Assembly: GCA_036365515.1 (NCBI GenBank)
Contig: CM070877.1
Location: 9,457,101-9,521,100, forward strand
Length of the DNA stretch: 64,000 nt
Direction of reading: 5' to 3'
Source: Torymus aiolomorphi
Lineage: Eukaryota; Arthropoda; Insecta; Hymenoptera; Torymidae
Position 1 is the first letter of the stretch, and every line of letters starts with the position of its first letter. The position numbers and the translations under genes were made by a program. Below are positions 36,301 to 47,230 of the stretch, in pieces. The notes beneath the pieces are model-generated. The model did not search any database. It saw only the letters and a list, made by a program, of their open reading frames with translations, and had not been told where the DNA came from.

Positions 36301-37949
36301 TGTTAAAAAATACTTGTTATGATAGTTGTAAGTTACAGCAGTATATAATTTCATATGTGCATATTATAATATCACTGTTTGGGAATTCAGCTATTTGAAT
36401 TCCCGCGGTTACGCTCAGCTCGGCTCGACTCACGGTGCAGCTACGGCGCGGCAGCACCTCGCGGCGTCTTGGCGGAACAGCTGAGACGCTATACTTATTT
36501 ACGAGGTATATTCGCGATATCTCGGTCTCTCTCGCTTTCTCACATGTAAATGTGAGAGGTGTAAATTTGATTTGCGAAGTGACGCGTGCAAGGCCGAGAA
36601 GATGGAAGTGGATCAAGGTCTCACTCTCTCTGAATTCAGCCTTGCCACGAGGATCATCTCTCCGCTGCGCTCCTGCTAATTTTCATCGGCCAAGCTCAAC
36701 CAGATATTCACTGGATCACTCACATAGGAAAACTCATCGCTACTCTCATTCTCGCTCAACCATCGAACCAGCAACCTCAGATTAATATAATCGCTACTAC
36801 TGCCAGGTAACATCACTCACTCCACACGAGGTTAGGTTACAACCCACGTGTTGGTACCGGTGCTTCATATTTCTACAATTCTCGGTTACTCTCAAACGCA
36901 ACAAATCAATTATATTTGTGTGCTATTTTGTATTACATCAGCTTCCTTGAGCTGAGCCGAGGAGAGAGTTTTATTGGAAAAACTCAAATACAGAACCGGA
37001 CACACTCATCGCTCATCCATCTCCATAGTGAAAAACTCAACAGGTTAGTAATCTCTACTGAGGGATTTCTGAAACACTGTATTGCTTAAGCAAGATTAAA
37101 CACACCCACGTGCACACTCATTCAGTGACTCTTATTATTATCAGCAGCAGTAATTTATTATCAAGTGATTTAAACGCAACCAAATAGTTTTCGACCAGAC
37201 TCGCCTTTGTTTTTTAATGTTAAACTCAACCACTAGTGCTTCAATAAACTCGCCTCCTCATTTAAATAGTGATTTCTTCAATGTTTTTATTGTTATACTG
37301 CCACAACTGTAAATATTTTGTAATTTAGTAAGCGAAAGTGATTTACTCAATATAACTTGAAGTTTAATATACAAACTGTGTTCGACTCAAATTTATTTCA
37401 TCACCCACAGCATGTCCCTCATATAAATTATTGCATTCTCAAACAATCACCTTTTATTTATATGTAAATATAAAACATTTGAAATATTTTTATATTTTAT
37501 ACATTTTTACATGTATCTCTTTGCATGCAACAGCAAAATGAATAACATAGCAGGTGAGCTGCCACATAAACACATGTCTTTCGCAAAAAAACTTTGCACG
37601 TACCATTCTGTGTTAGTTCGTGAGTAGGCAGCAATAAAATTTCTACTTTTTCCGGTATCAATAGATCGTCTTTATAACAAAACCGTACAACGCGGGATCT
37701 AGCGGTACGGATTTATCCAAACAATACTATACATAAAAAGCTCTTAGTATATGTAATTTCATTGAGCTTCTTGTTGGCGGTAAATCTTCTATAAGTGAGC
37801 CTTTTTTATGGTGAAAAGTCTACATGCGCAAGTCATTAAAAGTTTGGCAATTCGTATTTTTTTTTATACTTTTACTAAAAATTGTTCTGCACTTTTTAGG
37901 TTACTATCAACAGATAATTCCGAACAAAAATATTGTAGTTAGTTTATGT
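36301..37949. other. 1.6-kb spacer between inverted 472-bp repeats
   Basis: Begins with a GC-rich block (36380-36800) and continues as ordinary AT-rich DNA. No protein homology is recognised. Its position between inverted repeat arrays makes it the interior of a possible composite element (35774-38680). Confidence 0.45.
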
Positions 37950-38680
37950 ATCAGCTACGAAATCCCTTTCGTGATACCCAGATGCTTATACACTCAAGAA
38001 AAGTGCAAAAGTAAAGATAGAAAATGAAAACTTGGTTAGAAAATATCCTTACAATTATTTTTTTAGCAAAAATACATCTAATAAAGAATCATATCTGCGT
38101 ATGAAATTGTAAAAAGCTTTTTAAATATTAGCGTATAATAACTATGAATATCGTCAAAAACATGATTTTTTCAAACTTTGGGAATTTTTTCACGGAAAAG
38201 GATGTATTTTCCGAAAAAAGTTGTAAGAACAAAAAAGTCTTTAAATTACGCAAAGAATACGAGTATATTTTTTTATAGCGAAAAACGAAAATTTTCCGGT
38301 TTTCCCGGAAAAGCGGCCGTAAAAGTTTTCCTGACCATTTTCCGGGAAAATACCCTCGAAATTCTGATTCAGAGGGTCAAAATACGTCAGAAAAACTTTG
38401 GTATAACCGTGGAACTATAATATCGGCTACGAAATCCCTTTCGTGATACCCAGACGCTACACTCAAGAAAAGCGCTAAAGTAAAGATGGAAAATGAAATC
38501 TTGGTTAGAAAATATCCTTACAATTATTTTTTTAGCAAAAATACATCTAATAAAGAATCATATCCGCGTATGAAATTGTAAAAAGCTTTTTAAATATCAG
38601 CGTATAATAACTATGAATATCGTCAAAAACATGGTTTTTTCAAAGTTTGAGAATTTTTTCACGGAAAAGGATGCATTTTC
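37950..38680 (+). repeat. Tandem ~472-bp repeat units, direct orientation
   Basis: Unit 1 starts at 37950 (ATCAGCTACGAAATCCC) and unit 2 at 38422 (ATCGGCTACGAAATCCC), so the period is 472 bp. Unit 2 stops after GGATGCATTTTC at 38680. The units are closely similar and contain TTTTCCGG/CCGGAAAA-rich segments. Confidence 0.9.
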
Positions 38681-38985
38681 ATTACTTTATGTAAGGAGTT
38701 ACTTTACTTTATGAATACCATATACACACTTTATGAAAACTATGTTAAATATAACGTAATGATATTATGAAAGCATTTTTTTCTGACCTCATATTTCAAT
38801 CGCCGTTAATTTTATGAAATCGTGCACGCGCATTTAACGTTATAACATAAGGAGCTATTTTCGTTCGACCGTCACTAATATCTCCCCGCCTTCTTGAATC
38901 AATAATAAAGTTATTCCCGATTATTATCTGATCGAAATATCACACCTCGGAACAACACTTATAATCAAACTCCTCTCTTTTCCAG

Positions 38986-41963
38986 GCAACCCGATGTCGG
39001 ATGTGACGGACGACTTCAACCCCTCGCGCCGAGAACTACGTGCCGCTGGCCACCTCTGCTGCTGCCCCGAAGGCCGACTTCGGGGACTTCACTTTCAGCC
39101 TTCGGCGGCTTCACCGCTGCCACCACTGTACCACTCCTCCATCTCCAAACTTAAAGACTCCGGTGGCGACAAGCTCGCCGACCTCACGTCCGCTTTCGAC
39201 TCCAGCCTCACCATCACCTCCCAACCTCAAGCGACGCAGCAGCCGCAGAAATCGTTGCTAGGCGCGAAGATTCCGAATATCGGGAACCCCATGGCGGATA
39301 ACCTCATGTCGCCGTTGAGCACGACGGCGAACGCTGGCTTCGGGAGTGATGACAATGATCTGTTCAACGTGCAGAACGGCCAACCGCAGAGCGTCAATAA
39401 TAGCAATAATAATCCACGTGAGTGGGGATTTTGTGTTGGATAGAAACGGGGGATTCGGGGGAGGGGGGGGGGGGGGGGAGTTAAATAAAATGAGTTGAGG
39501 GATGTTAACGTTTTTATACAATTAATTTATTACTGAAATTGTTTTTTAGTAATCGATAAGAAACTTTGACAGACTTTGACCCTTGCTCAAATGTACTCTT
39601 GTGAACTATGTCGATAAAGTATATGCGATGAGATACATTGAACATGAAATTAATGAGATCTTAATTTGTTCAGCAATGTCAAATACCGACTTTAACGACT
39701 TACTACCCCTCTTGGCCGCCATCAACACTCCGATCGCGCCGACGTCGGGCTCGGACCCCGTGAGCCCGTTCAGTAATTCAGGTAACCCACTTCGCACTGC
39801 TCTATCTTGCTCTTGTATGAGTATTTAATATTTCTTCTGCAACATTGTTCACAGACATGGGCAAGTATGTAAATGAAAAATTAGGTATTGTTAAAAAAAT
39901 ACAGGAATTAAAATTAAAACAAAAACATTTTTTCAACATAGTAATGGTTAGGGCACATTTAAAACCGCAAACACTGTATAACGTTCGCAGTATTCATCAG
40001 AGAAGTGAACTAAAACTAACTTTTTGATACCTTCGATAAATATTACCCTCTGTTGGCTAGCCTCTAAATATTATTTGGAGCATGAAAATGTTTTTAATTT
40101 TAATTTCAATTAATATTTCTCTACATAATTTGTACTTTTTCAATTAGACAACTAAACTTACCCAAGTCTGTCTATCAAGAACATTAAATATTAATACACT
40201 TATCCCATTGCACATACCTACATTCTCCTACCTTCATCTTCTCTCTTCTATCTTTCGTGGCATGCGTGCGGAGTGAAAAAAGCTATAACCTAAGCCCGCG
40301 TCTTCGTATAATGCCGCCGAGTTAGCCTTTCCCTGCAGCTCGCAGTAACCTCGAGAGGCGCGCGGATGGCCGGCTCTTTGAGTTCCTCCGCATAATCGCC
40401 GCTACCAAGAGCCAAGCCGCACTGAAGAAGCTCCAAGCCGAGATACTAGAGTATGCCAAGTTCCTACCTGGACCGCTGACCCCGCAAAATTTCGCTGACG
40501 ACGATGACGAGATGGATTGTAAGGTGGACGTTATAACGTGCAGCCGAGTGCTGGAGAATCTGACGGAGGTGTTCGACGCGCATTGGCCGATGTCGGACGC
40601 TGCTGTGCGTCGGCTGTTTGTAGTGGACGGTGCGGCTTCCAGCTGGTGAACAAAGCGTTGCTTGCGCTGACGCAGGGGATGAAGGTGGCAGAGGACGAGA
40701 GGGTTGTTAAGTGTTCTGGTGATGAGCGATGCTTTGCTGTCGGCTATCGTTACCTCCAGTAGGGTAGCTGGTGTAAGCGAGCTGGAGAAAAGCACGGAAG
40801 ATGAGATCTGCCAAAGTATGATTCAGATCGTAGTATCCTTGCCGAACAGGGTTGCTAATAAGATGCAGAGGAGGCTATGGGATACATTCAAGTTATTTAC
40901 TTTTTCAGCGAAGCTCGTATTCAGAAAGTAGAGGTCGATACAAGGATCATTTCAATGCTACTTAGTAAAATGTTCCTATTTTTGAATTCAGATGACCTCG
41001 TGCCATTGGTGGATATGTTGATGGAATGGTGCTTACCAAACACCAACAATTTGCAAAGCTTTCTATACAAAATTCTAGCTGACGTCGACTCGTACAGCGT
41101 CGAATCCATCGCAGTTCTGTTTTTAAAGCACAGCAAGTTCACGCCGAAAGTCTTTGGTAAATTATCGGCCAACGGTAACTGGCGCCACACGCTCACCATT
41201 AGAATCCCCTTAAGGCGATGTGAACCTCAAAATCAACCCAATTTCATTATTTAATTCATAAACATTCGAACGTTTATTTGGAAAAACAATTCTGTCAGGC
41301 GCTCCGTGTATGTAAATACTATGCTCAGATTTTTTTTTTGTGCGATTCTATCAGCATTTCCATGAGATACGCTCGTTTTAATACTGGCAAAATTCGAAGT
41401 ATTACAGATCCCTACTTATCGGCATTGCGGCTTTTATTTAATTAAATAAATTCTGAGTAGATTTTTGGAAAAACAGCTCTGTCAGGCGCTCCGTATATAT
41501 AAATACTATACTCAATTTTTTTTTTTAGTAATTCAATTATTATTTGCAAAAGATATACATGTTCTAAAATTTGTCGGTAAGTACACATTATCTTAATGTC
41601 GTGGTACAAGGATGACAATTTCAACAATCTGGTCTCGTACCTCCTGTATGCCCAAATTAGCGACGACAGAATCTTAGTGAAGCTAGTTACGAAGCTGCTC
41701 GACATATGGGGTGACAAGAGTGCACTGAACCATACAACCTTTGATCAGCACCTGTACATCACAAAAATCATAACCCTAGTGGTGAGAGTGACGAGGGATC
41801 GCTTAACGCCGACCGGACGCGATGAGATGGTGAAGCTCGTGTTCTTGGGTGTACCCACGCACCTGGGCTCGACCGAGGTTGAGATTAGAGCTGTTGGTAT
41901 GGTAACTGGGGAAGAGCTGACGGAGGTGTTGATCAATGTGGGGCAAGTGGAGAAACTGAACAT
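38986..41963 (+). pseudogene. Unprocessed pseudogene of epsin-related (lqfR/CLINT1-like) gene fused to Tel2 (TELO2)
   Basis: Exon-like blocks with intact splice sites are 38986-39417 (acceptor TTCCAG, donor GTGAGT), 39674-39781 (donor GTAACC) and a Tel2-like block from about 40339. The first encodes DDFNP, RAENYVPLA, KADFGDF, SAFGGFTAATT and DKLADLTSAFDSSL in three frames, the disordered tail of an EpsinR protein without its ENTH domain. The Tel2 block reads EYAKFLPGPLTPQ, SLPNRVANKM, DTRIISMLLSKM and NHTTFDQHLYITKI, ending near EEVEKLN-like sequence at 41963. Several frameshifts, a stop after SSW and a MITE insertion show decay. In Drosophila one locus (lqfR) encodes both EpsinR and Tel2, and the same order here supports the identity. 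Uncorrected assembly indels could mimic some of the frameshifts. Confidence 0.75.
41214..41592. mobile_element. TTAA-flanked MITE with internal tandem duplication, copy 2, in the Tel2 pseudogene
   Basis: Flanked by TTAA at 41210-41213 and 41593-41596. The ends are GGCGATGTG and CACATTATC, decayed versions of the GGGGATGTG ends of copy 1. The interior again has two tandem units with CTGTCAGGCGCTCCGT. Tel2 coding sequence flanks it on both sides. Confidence 0.85.
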
Positions 41964-43160
41964 TATATACTCAACATTATATAATTTATCAAAAAGTCAA
42001 AGAAAAATGTTTGTTGTATGGCTTTTACTGGAATCACTGCGTTATTACCTAAAGGAATGACGGTTCATAAAGTACTACGTTTGCCTGTAGCTTTATTATC
42101 GGATTATTCATCTAATATTGATGTGCACTCAAAGGAAGCGCCATTTTTAGGCAAACAGATGTGTTTATTTGGGATGAGACACCAATGGCTCCCGTTACGC
42201 ATTAGAAATCATGGATAGGACTTTGAAAGATATTATGAGTAATGATTTATTGTTTGTTGGTAAAATTGTCATTTTAGGTGGATATTTCAGACAATTATTA
42301 CCTATATTACCATGAAGCATAGGAAGTGAAGTAATAAATTTATCTATCAAAATTAGTATTTTGTGGAATGTGTTTTATAAATTGAAGTTAATGTGTAATA
42401 TGAGAGCTATAGATAAAGATATTACTTTTTCAAAATTTGGTTTGGATGTGGAAAACAGTGATTTAAATGACAATAATGATAATATTGATATTCCTGAACG
42501 GTCTATAACTACAGATTCTAATTTTATTAATTCTATGTATAAACATTTGATAAAAAATCACCTTTATGATGAAATGAGCTCATAAGTTATATTAGCTGTA
42601 CGAAATATAGATGTGAACGAAATTAATAAAACTGTGGTAACATTCTTATATAGTCGCAATGAGCGTGTATATACGAGTGTTGATTCAGCTAATCATTGTG
42701 ATGATAATAGTTTAATGGCTGAAGCAATTTTACCACAATATCTTAATTCATTGAATCCACAAAACTTACCACCTCACGAATTGCATTTACGAGTAAATTC
42801 TATTGTTATGCTTATCAGAAATATTAGTATACATGAAGGATTATGTAATGGAACACGATTAAGTATTATAGATTTAAATAATAATTTATTGAAATGTAAA
42901 ATTTTAGTGGGGGATAAAGAGGGTCAAGTCGTTTTTTAAATCGCATTACTTTATATTCTGATAATAAGTATCCTTTTTCTTTCAAAAGAAGAGTTTCCAC
43001 TAAAATTGGCATTTACAATGACTATCAATTTAAGATCAGGGTCAGAATTTTCAAACGTATGAATTTATTTGCAAAAAGATATTTTTAGTCATGGACACTT
43101 ATATGTTGCAATTTCACATGTCCGTTCTTGGAACGGATTAAAATTATATTTAGGTTAATA
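41964..43160 (+). pseudogene. Helitron helicase (PIF1-like) C-terminal fragment
   Basis: Decayed helicase motifs appear in order: LLPKGMTVHKVLRLPV, a walker-B-like FIWDETPMAPRYALEIMD, GKIVILGGYFRQLLPILP, then NEINKTVVTFLYSRNERVYT, LPPHELHLRVNSIVMLIRN and GLCNGTRLSI, and finally KDIFSHGHLYVAISHVRSW just before the end. This is the order in Helitron RepHel helicases. The frames are broken by stops (for example after LPILP and MSS), and the Rep part is missing. It abuts the Tel2 pseudogene directly. Confidence 0.8.
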
Positions 43161-43216
43161 ATAAAGTTAAAAATTACGTTTTTAACGAAATTTTATAATA
43201 AATAGTATATCTAATT

Positions 43217-43330
43217 CCACTCCTATATCGGCCGTATTCGAGATCTATTTGTCTCTATTTATATGTTATAACAAAATCAGAGTACAGTTTATTGTAGCAT
43301 CTGTCCAAAATTATCAACATCTCTGTCGTA
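43217..43330 (+). repeat. Helitron 3' non-coding repeat, copy 1
   Basis: CTCCTATATCGGCCGTATTC and the following 100 bp match 45519-45630 in the same orientation. Both copies lie downstream of Helitron coding remnants, so this is shared 3' Helitron sequence. Confidence 0.7.
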
Positions 43331-44721
43331 AATTATAAATGTTAATAACAGTTAATGACTGTTAAAAATTACTTAAAACTCTTTGTAACTAACTTAAATT
43401 GTTTATAAATGTTACAAATTTTAGGATTTTGGACACATTTTCAAATAGTTTTCAGGAGTTTTAAACAGTTTGAAGCAGTTTCAAATAATTTGGAATGTTA
43501 TTTAAAATGAATTAATAATTTTTAATTAATTAAACTATTATTAACTAATAATAATAATATTCATAATTAATTAATAATTCGAAATTAATTAAACGAATAA
43601 TATTTGAGTATTATATTTATGAATGATATTTTGGATCATATTTAAGAAGAATTAATAATTTGTAATTAATTAAACTATTATTAACTAATTAACAATAGTT
43701 ATAATTATTAATGTCAATAACAATAGTAATAATTATATTAATGTCATATTTTGACATTACAATGATAATAACAATGAAATTATGCATAACACCCGTGCTT
43801 CAAAGCGTTGCTTTCTCAGGCCTTTCCAATTTCTGTACTATGAATTTACAATTATTCTATTACGGCCCTTTCCCATTTCGAAGCTGCTAAGTTTGAGTCA
43901 TTTTATCAGAATGTGTACACTTTGTTAAAATAAATCATCATCAAAAAACATTGTGATAAATAATCAAATAAAATTAAACTACTATTGTAATTATTAAAAA
44001 CTGTTAAAAACTGTTACAAACAGTTATAAACAATTACTAACGTTCAAAATCCTACATTTTATAACATTTTTGAACAATTTATATCTCTTACTAACAGTTT
44101 TTAACTTTTTCGAACAAAAATACTTCTGCTAGGGATGATAACAAAATTGTAATCGAATTAAGGCGGCTTGGGAGCGGGAATTGGTCACATTAAGAAAATT
44201 TGTTTGCAATCGTTTGTTCACACGTTGTAATGTAAGAAACGGTATAATATAAAATATCGATATTAAATTAATTAAAAAAATTTTCAGCGACGAAATTTTA
44301 ACATTGCAAAAGTAGATATCGCTTGATAAAAAAAATTATCTAATTTATTTAATTTCAAATTGGAAGGATTCATTTTTTTCCACATGCAGTTTGTTAGGGA
44401 ATTAAAACCAAATTTTAAAACCTACGTAAAGATATATCCTCATGTTTATAAGTTCACACATGTTTTTTATTAACAAATAGATATATCGTTGCAGGTTTTG
44501 ACCATATATGATGTAAAATTATCAGGATGCAATGGCTTTAGTAACAATGTGTTTATAACAATGACGTGTGATTCTAACTTGCATGAAATTAGAGATAATT
44601 TATTTACGGGTTAATAGGCTTCAAATCGTCCTGACATTTGTGCGCGTGCTTTTCATTTAAAAAAACAATAAAAAAAGAGAAATATAGTTGATTTTGGTAG
44701 AGATAACTGACAGTGAAATTT
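43331..44721. other. AT-rich intergenic stretch
   Basis: Many repeats of AACTGTTA/TAACAGTT and ATTAATTAA-like words. TAGGATTTTGGAC (about 43422) and CAAAATCCTAC (about 44046) are loosely mirror-image, hinting at a decayed inverted-repeat element. No coding sequence is recognised. Confidence 0.45.
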
Positions 44722-45021
44722 TTTTTAAATATCATATGTTGAGATGACTGATTGCACTGTCCATTAATTATGAGGAAGGAGACAAAAATAAAAACACTCA
44801 AGTGTGTGATTTTTTGCCGACGAAGTAATGCGGCCTATACGAATGTATTTTAATTCATGTAAATGGTTTTTTGTTGACCATTTCATCATTTCTGATGAGG
44901 ATGACAGTGAAGTGATCGAAACGTCGGTAAAAAATCACAAACTTGAGTGTTTTTATTTTTGCCTCCTTCCTCATAATTAATGGACAGTGCGACCAGTCAT
45001 TTCAACATACGATATTTAAAA
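44722..45021. mobile_element. Inverted-repeat terminus of a Penelope-like element with hammerhead-like motif
   Basis: The left arm (about 44722-44822) and right arm (about 44924-45021) are inverted copies sharing TCCATTAATTATGAGGAAGG and AAAACACTCAAGT. They enclose a 100-nt loop with a hammerhead-like core at 44894-44930. Penelope-like elements often carry inverted terminal copies and hammerheads, which suggests a terminal remnant. Confidence 0.55.
44894..44930 (+). ncRNA. Hammerhead-ribozyme-like motif
   Basis: A consensus CTGATGA box (44894-44900) and a GAAACGTC box (44920-44927) are separated by 19 nt that pair only weakly. ACGT after GAA fits the very short stem III of Penelope-type hammerheads, which act as dimers. 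The stem I flanks pair poorly, so activity is doubtful. Confidence 0.5.
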
Positions 45022-45735
45022 GAGAAATATTTTGGAGAAGTTTCAGCTCATGTACATGTAGTAGAATTTCAAATACAAGGTTTACCTCATGCACATATTT
45101 TAGTTACTTTGAGAGATGGTTATAAATTGTCTACCAAGAATGATAGCGATAAATTTATTTTTGCTGAAATTCTTGATACTGAGACCGATTTAATATTGTG
45201 TAACACTGTGGTTAATAATGTCATTCATGTTCCATGTGATAGTAGATAGATCATTGACGGTCAATGTTTGAAACATTACCCAAAACAATATCGAGTGGAA
45301 ACTATAATATCATCTGATGGATATCCGCATTATAAACGAAGAAATGATGGGCAAAAAATAAGTTTATATAAGTTTATACTATTTATTTTTGTGTGTATTT
45401 AACTCTAGAGATCATGATTGAATAAATAAAATACATTCATTGCAAATAGTACACACTGCACCCGTGCCAGAGTTCTCTCCACTGTCTTCTTTCCTAAATC
45501 TATGCTTTTTATTTCCCATGCTCTCCTCTATCGGCCATATTAGAGATCTATTTGCCTCTATTTCTATGTTACAACGAAATTTGTTGTACCATGTATCCAG
45601 AATTAACATCTTAACAAAATAATTAACAGTATACATTAACAAATTCATTTACATTATGATTTACATTACACAATTATTGTAGCTGACTCAAGAAAACACA
45701 GCTGCATTGCGCGCGTAGCGCGCTCAACATTCTAG
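45010..45735 (+). mobile_element. Helitron fragment: Helitron_like_N remnant to 3' terminus
   Basis: Coding remnants read VSAHVHVVEFQIQGLPHAHI, a Rep/Helitron_like_N signature, then LKHYPKQYR and ETIISSDGYPHYKRRNDGQ after a stop at 45249. The 3' part repeats the 43217-43330 sequence. It ends with hairpin GCGCGCGTAGCGCGC followed by TCAACATT and CTAG at 45732-45735, then T, a canonical Helitron 3' end. The helicase part is deleted. Confidence 0.8.
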
Positions 45736-46973
45736 TAGTATTAAACCGTACCAAACAGTTGATAACATACTTTTTACAGATTGTATAAAAACGTAATTAA
45801 ATTATTGAATGTTGGTAATTTATCTTCCGAGTTCGACAGCTCTTAAACGCATGATGGTAATGCAGAAAAAGAAGTGCCGGGATTATCTAGAACTCTGCCT
45901 TATCCTATACGCACCACGCGTTCTATTCCTATGTAGAATGAATACGATAGATGCCAGCAGCAGCGTTGATCTGCAGAAGCACATCTCCTTATATAGCCAC
46001 GATAAATTCCTCCATTCATGCCGCTCCCCGCACTAACATTTCCATTTACGCGAATCTCCTGCACCACTCGCACCGATTACCATCACTTGTAAAAAAAACC
46101 ATAATCACACAACTTTCACAATACCTCACACACCAAAGTACCCTCAACCAGCAGTATCCCAAAAACATCACATCCTGACATCTCAATCCGAACCCGAACC
46201 GATCACACACACATCTGCCTAATGAATTCCTTCTCGGAGTCGAGATCGCCTATCTGACGTTACGAAATTAGTTTTGACCTAGGCTTCTACGCGCTGACCT
46301 GCTCGTATATATATGTGTGTGTGGGTATCTACAAAAAGTCTCTCAGCCGGCCCGCCTCTCAAGGTCGTAAATCACGAAAAAATTGGAGGAGCGCCTAAGC
46401 GAGGCGAGCGGGGCGAGCGCGGGAAAGGCCAATTATAGGGGAGAAAAATGATCCTCTAATTTTTTACTGCTCCCGAGGATTCGCGCTGTAAATTATGTTT
46501 GTCTTCTTTAATTAGGTATAGCGCGAGGTGTATATACGCCGACGGCTGACTACCGCCTAATTTATCGCTCGCCTTTTTTTTTCGTGAAAAGATTTTCTTG
46601 AAAAATTAATCGTAAAATGGTAGTTTAAGTGTTTCTCCCTTAAGCGACGTTTTCTGGTCGTATTGTATTATATAATTTTTTTCTGGAATAGATGATACTG
46701 ATTTGTCGCACTGAGTCACGACGCGGTGCTTCACAAGTGTCAATAAAGTAAAAGTGACGGGATTAGATAAATAAAATTGTAAGATAATGGGTAACACGGA
46801 AAAATTAAGGATTTGATAACAAAATCAATACAGTCACAATTTTAATATGTATCTTTATAAAAGATAGAGAGTTCATTGCCGATAATAATTGATATGTACT
46901 TAAAATAAATGTGTGTATATGATCATTGCTTGAAAAAAAAAAAGATTTTCAATGCTGCTCTAAATACAGTAAC
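45736..46973. other. Intergenic stretch without a recognisable gene
   Basis: AT-rich at first, with a GC-rich island at about 46190-46570. No motif is recognised in the short frames. Confidence 0.45.
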
Positions 46974-47230
46974 TACACTGAGAAAAAAGTTTTGTAAAAA
47001 TTACTAAACTGTCTGATAAAGCTACCACAAACTGTAAAAAACCCAAAAAATTACCATACTTTACAGCAAATTTTACAGTACTTATAGTAAATTTTCCTAT
47101 CTATCTAGCAAAATTTCTTATAAAGTATGGTAATTTTTTGAGTTTTTACAGTTTGTGGTGGATTTCCCAGATAGTATAGTAATTTTTACAAAATTATTAA
47201 TAATTTTTACTAAACTTTTTTCTCAGTGTA
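46974..47230. mobile_element. Fold-back MITE, copy 2 (TACACTGAGAAAAA)
   Basis: 257-bp inverted-repeat element from TACACTGAGAAAAAAGTTTTG to the mirror image ending TTTTTTCTCAGTGTA, with TA at both ends. AAATTACCATACTTTA and its mirror lie inside. Same architecture as 3753-4012 with a different interior. Confidence 0.8.

Noticed and set aside
40322..40795. Minus-strand 157-codon frame
   Set aside because: Antisense shadow of the Tel2-like block, which has recognisable protein sequence on the plus strand.
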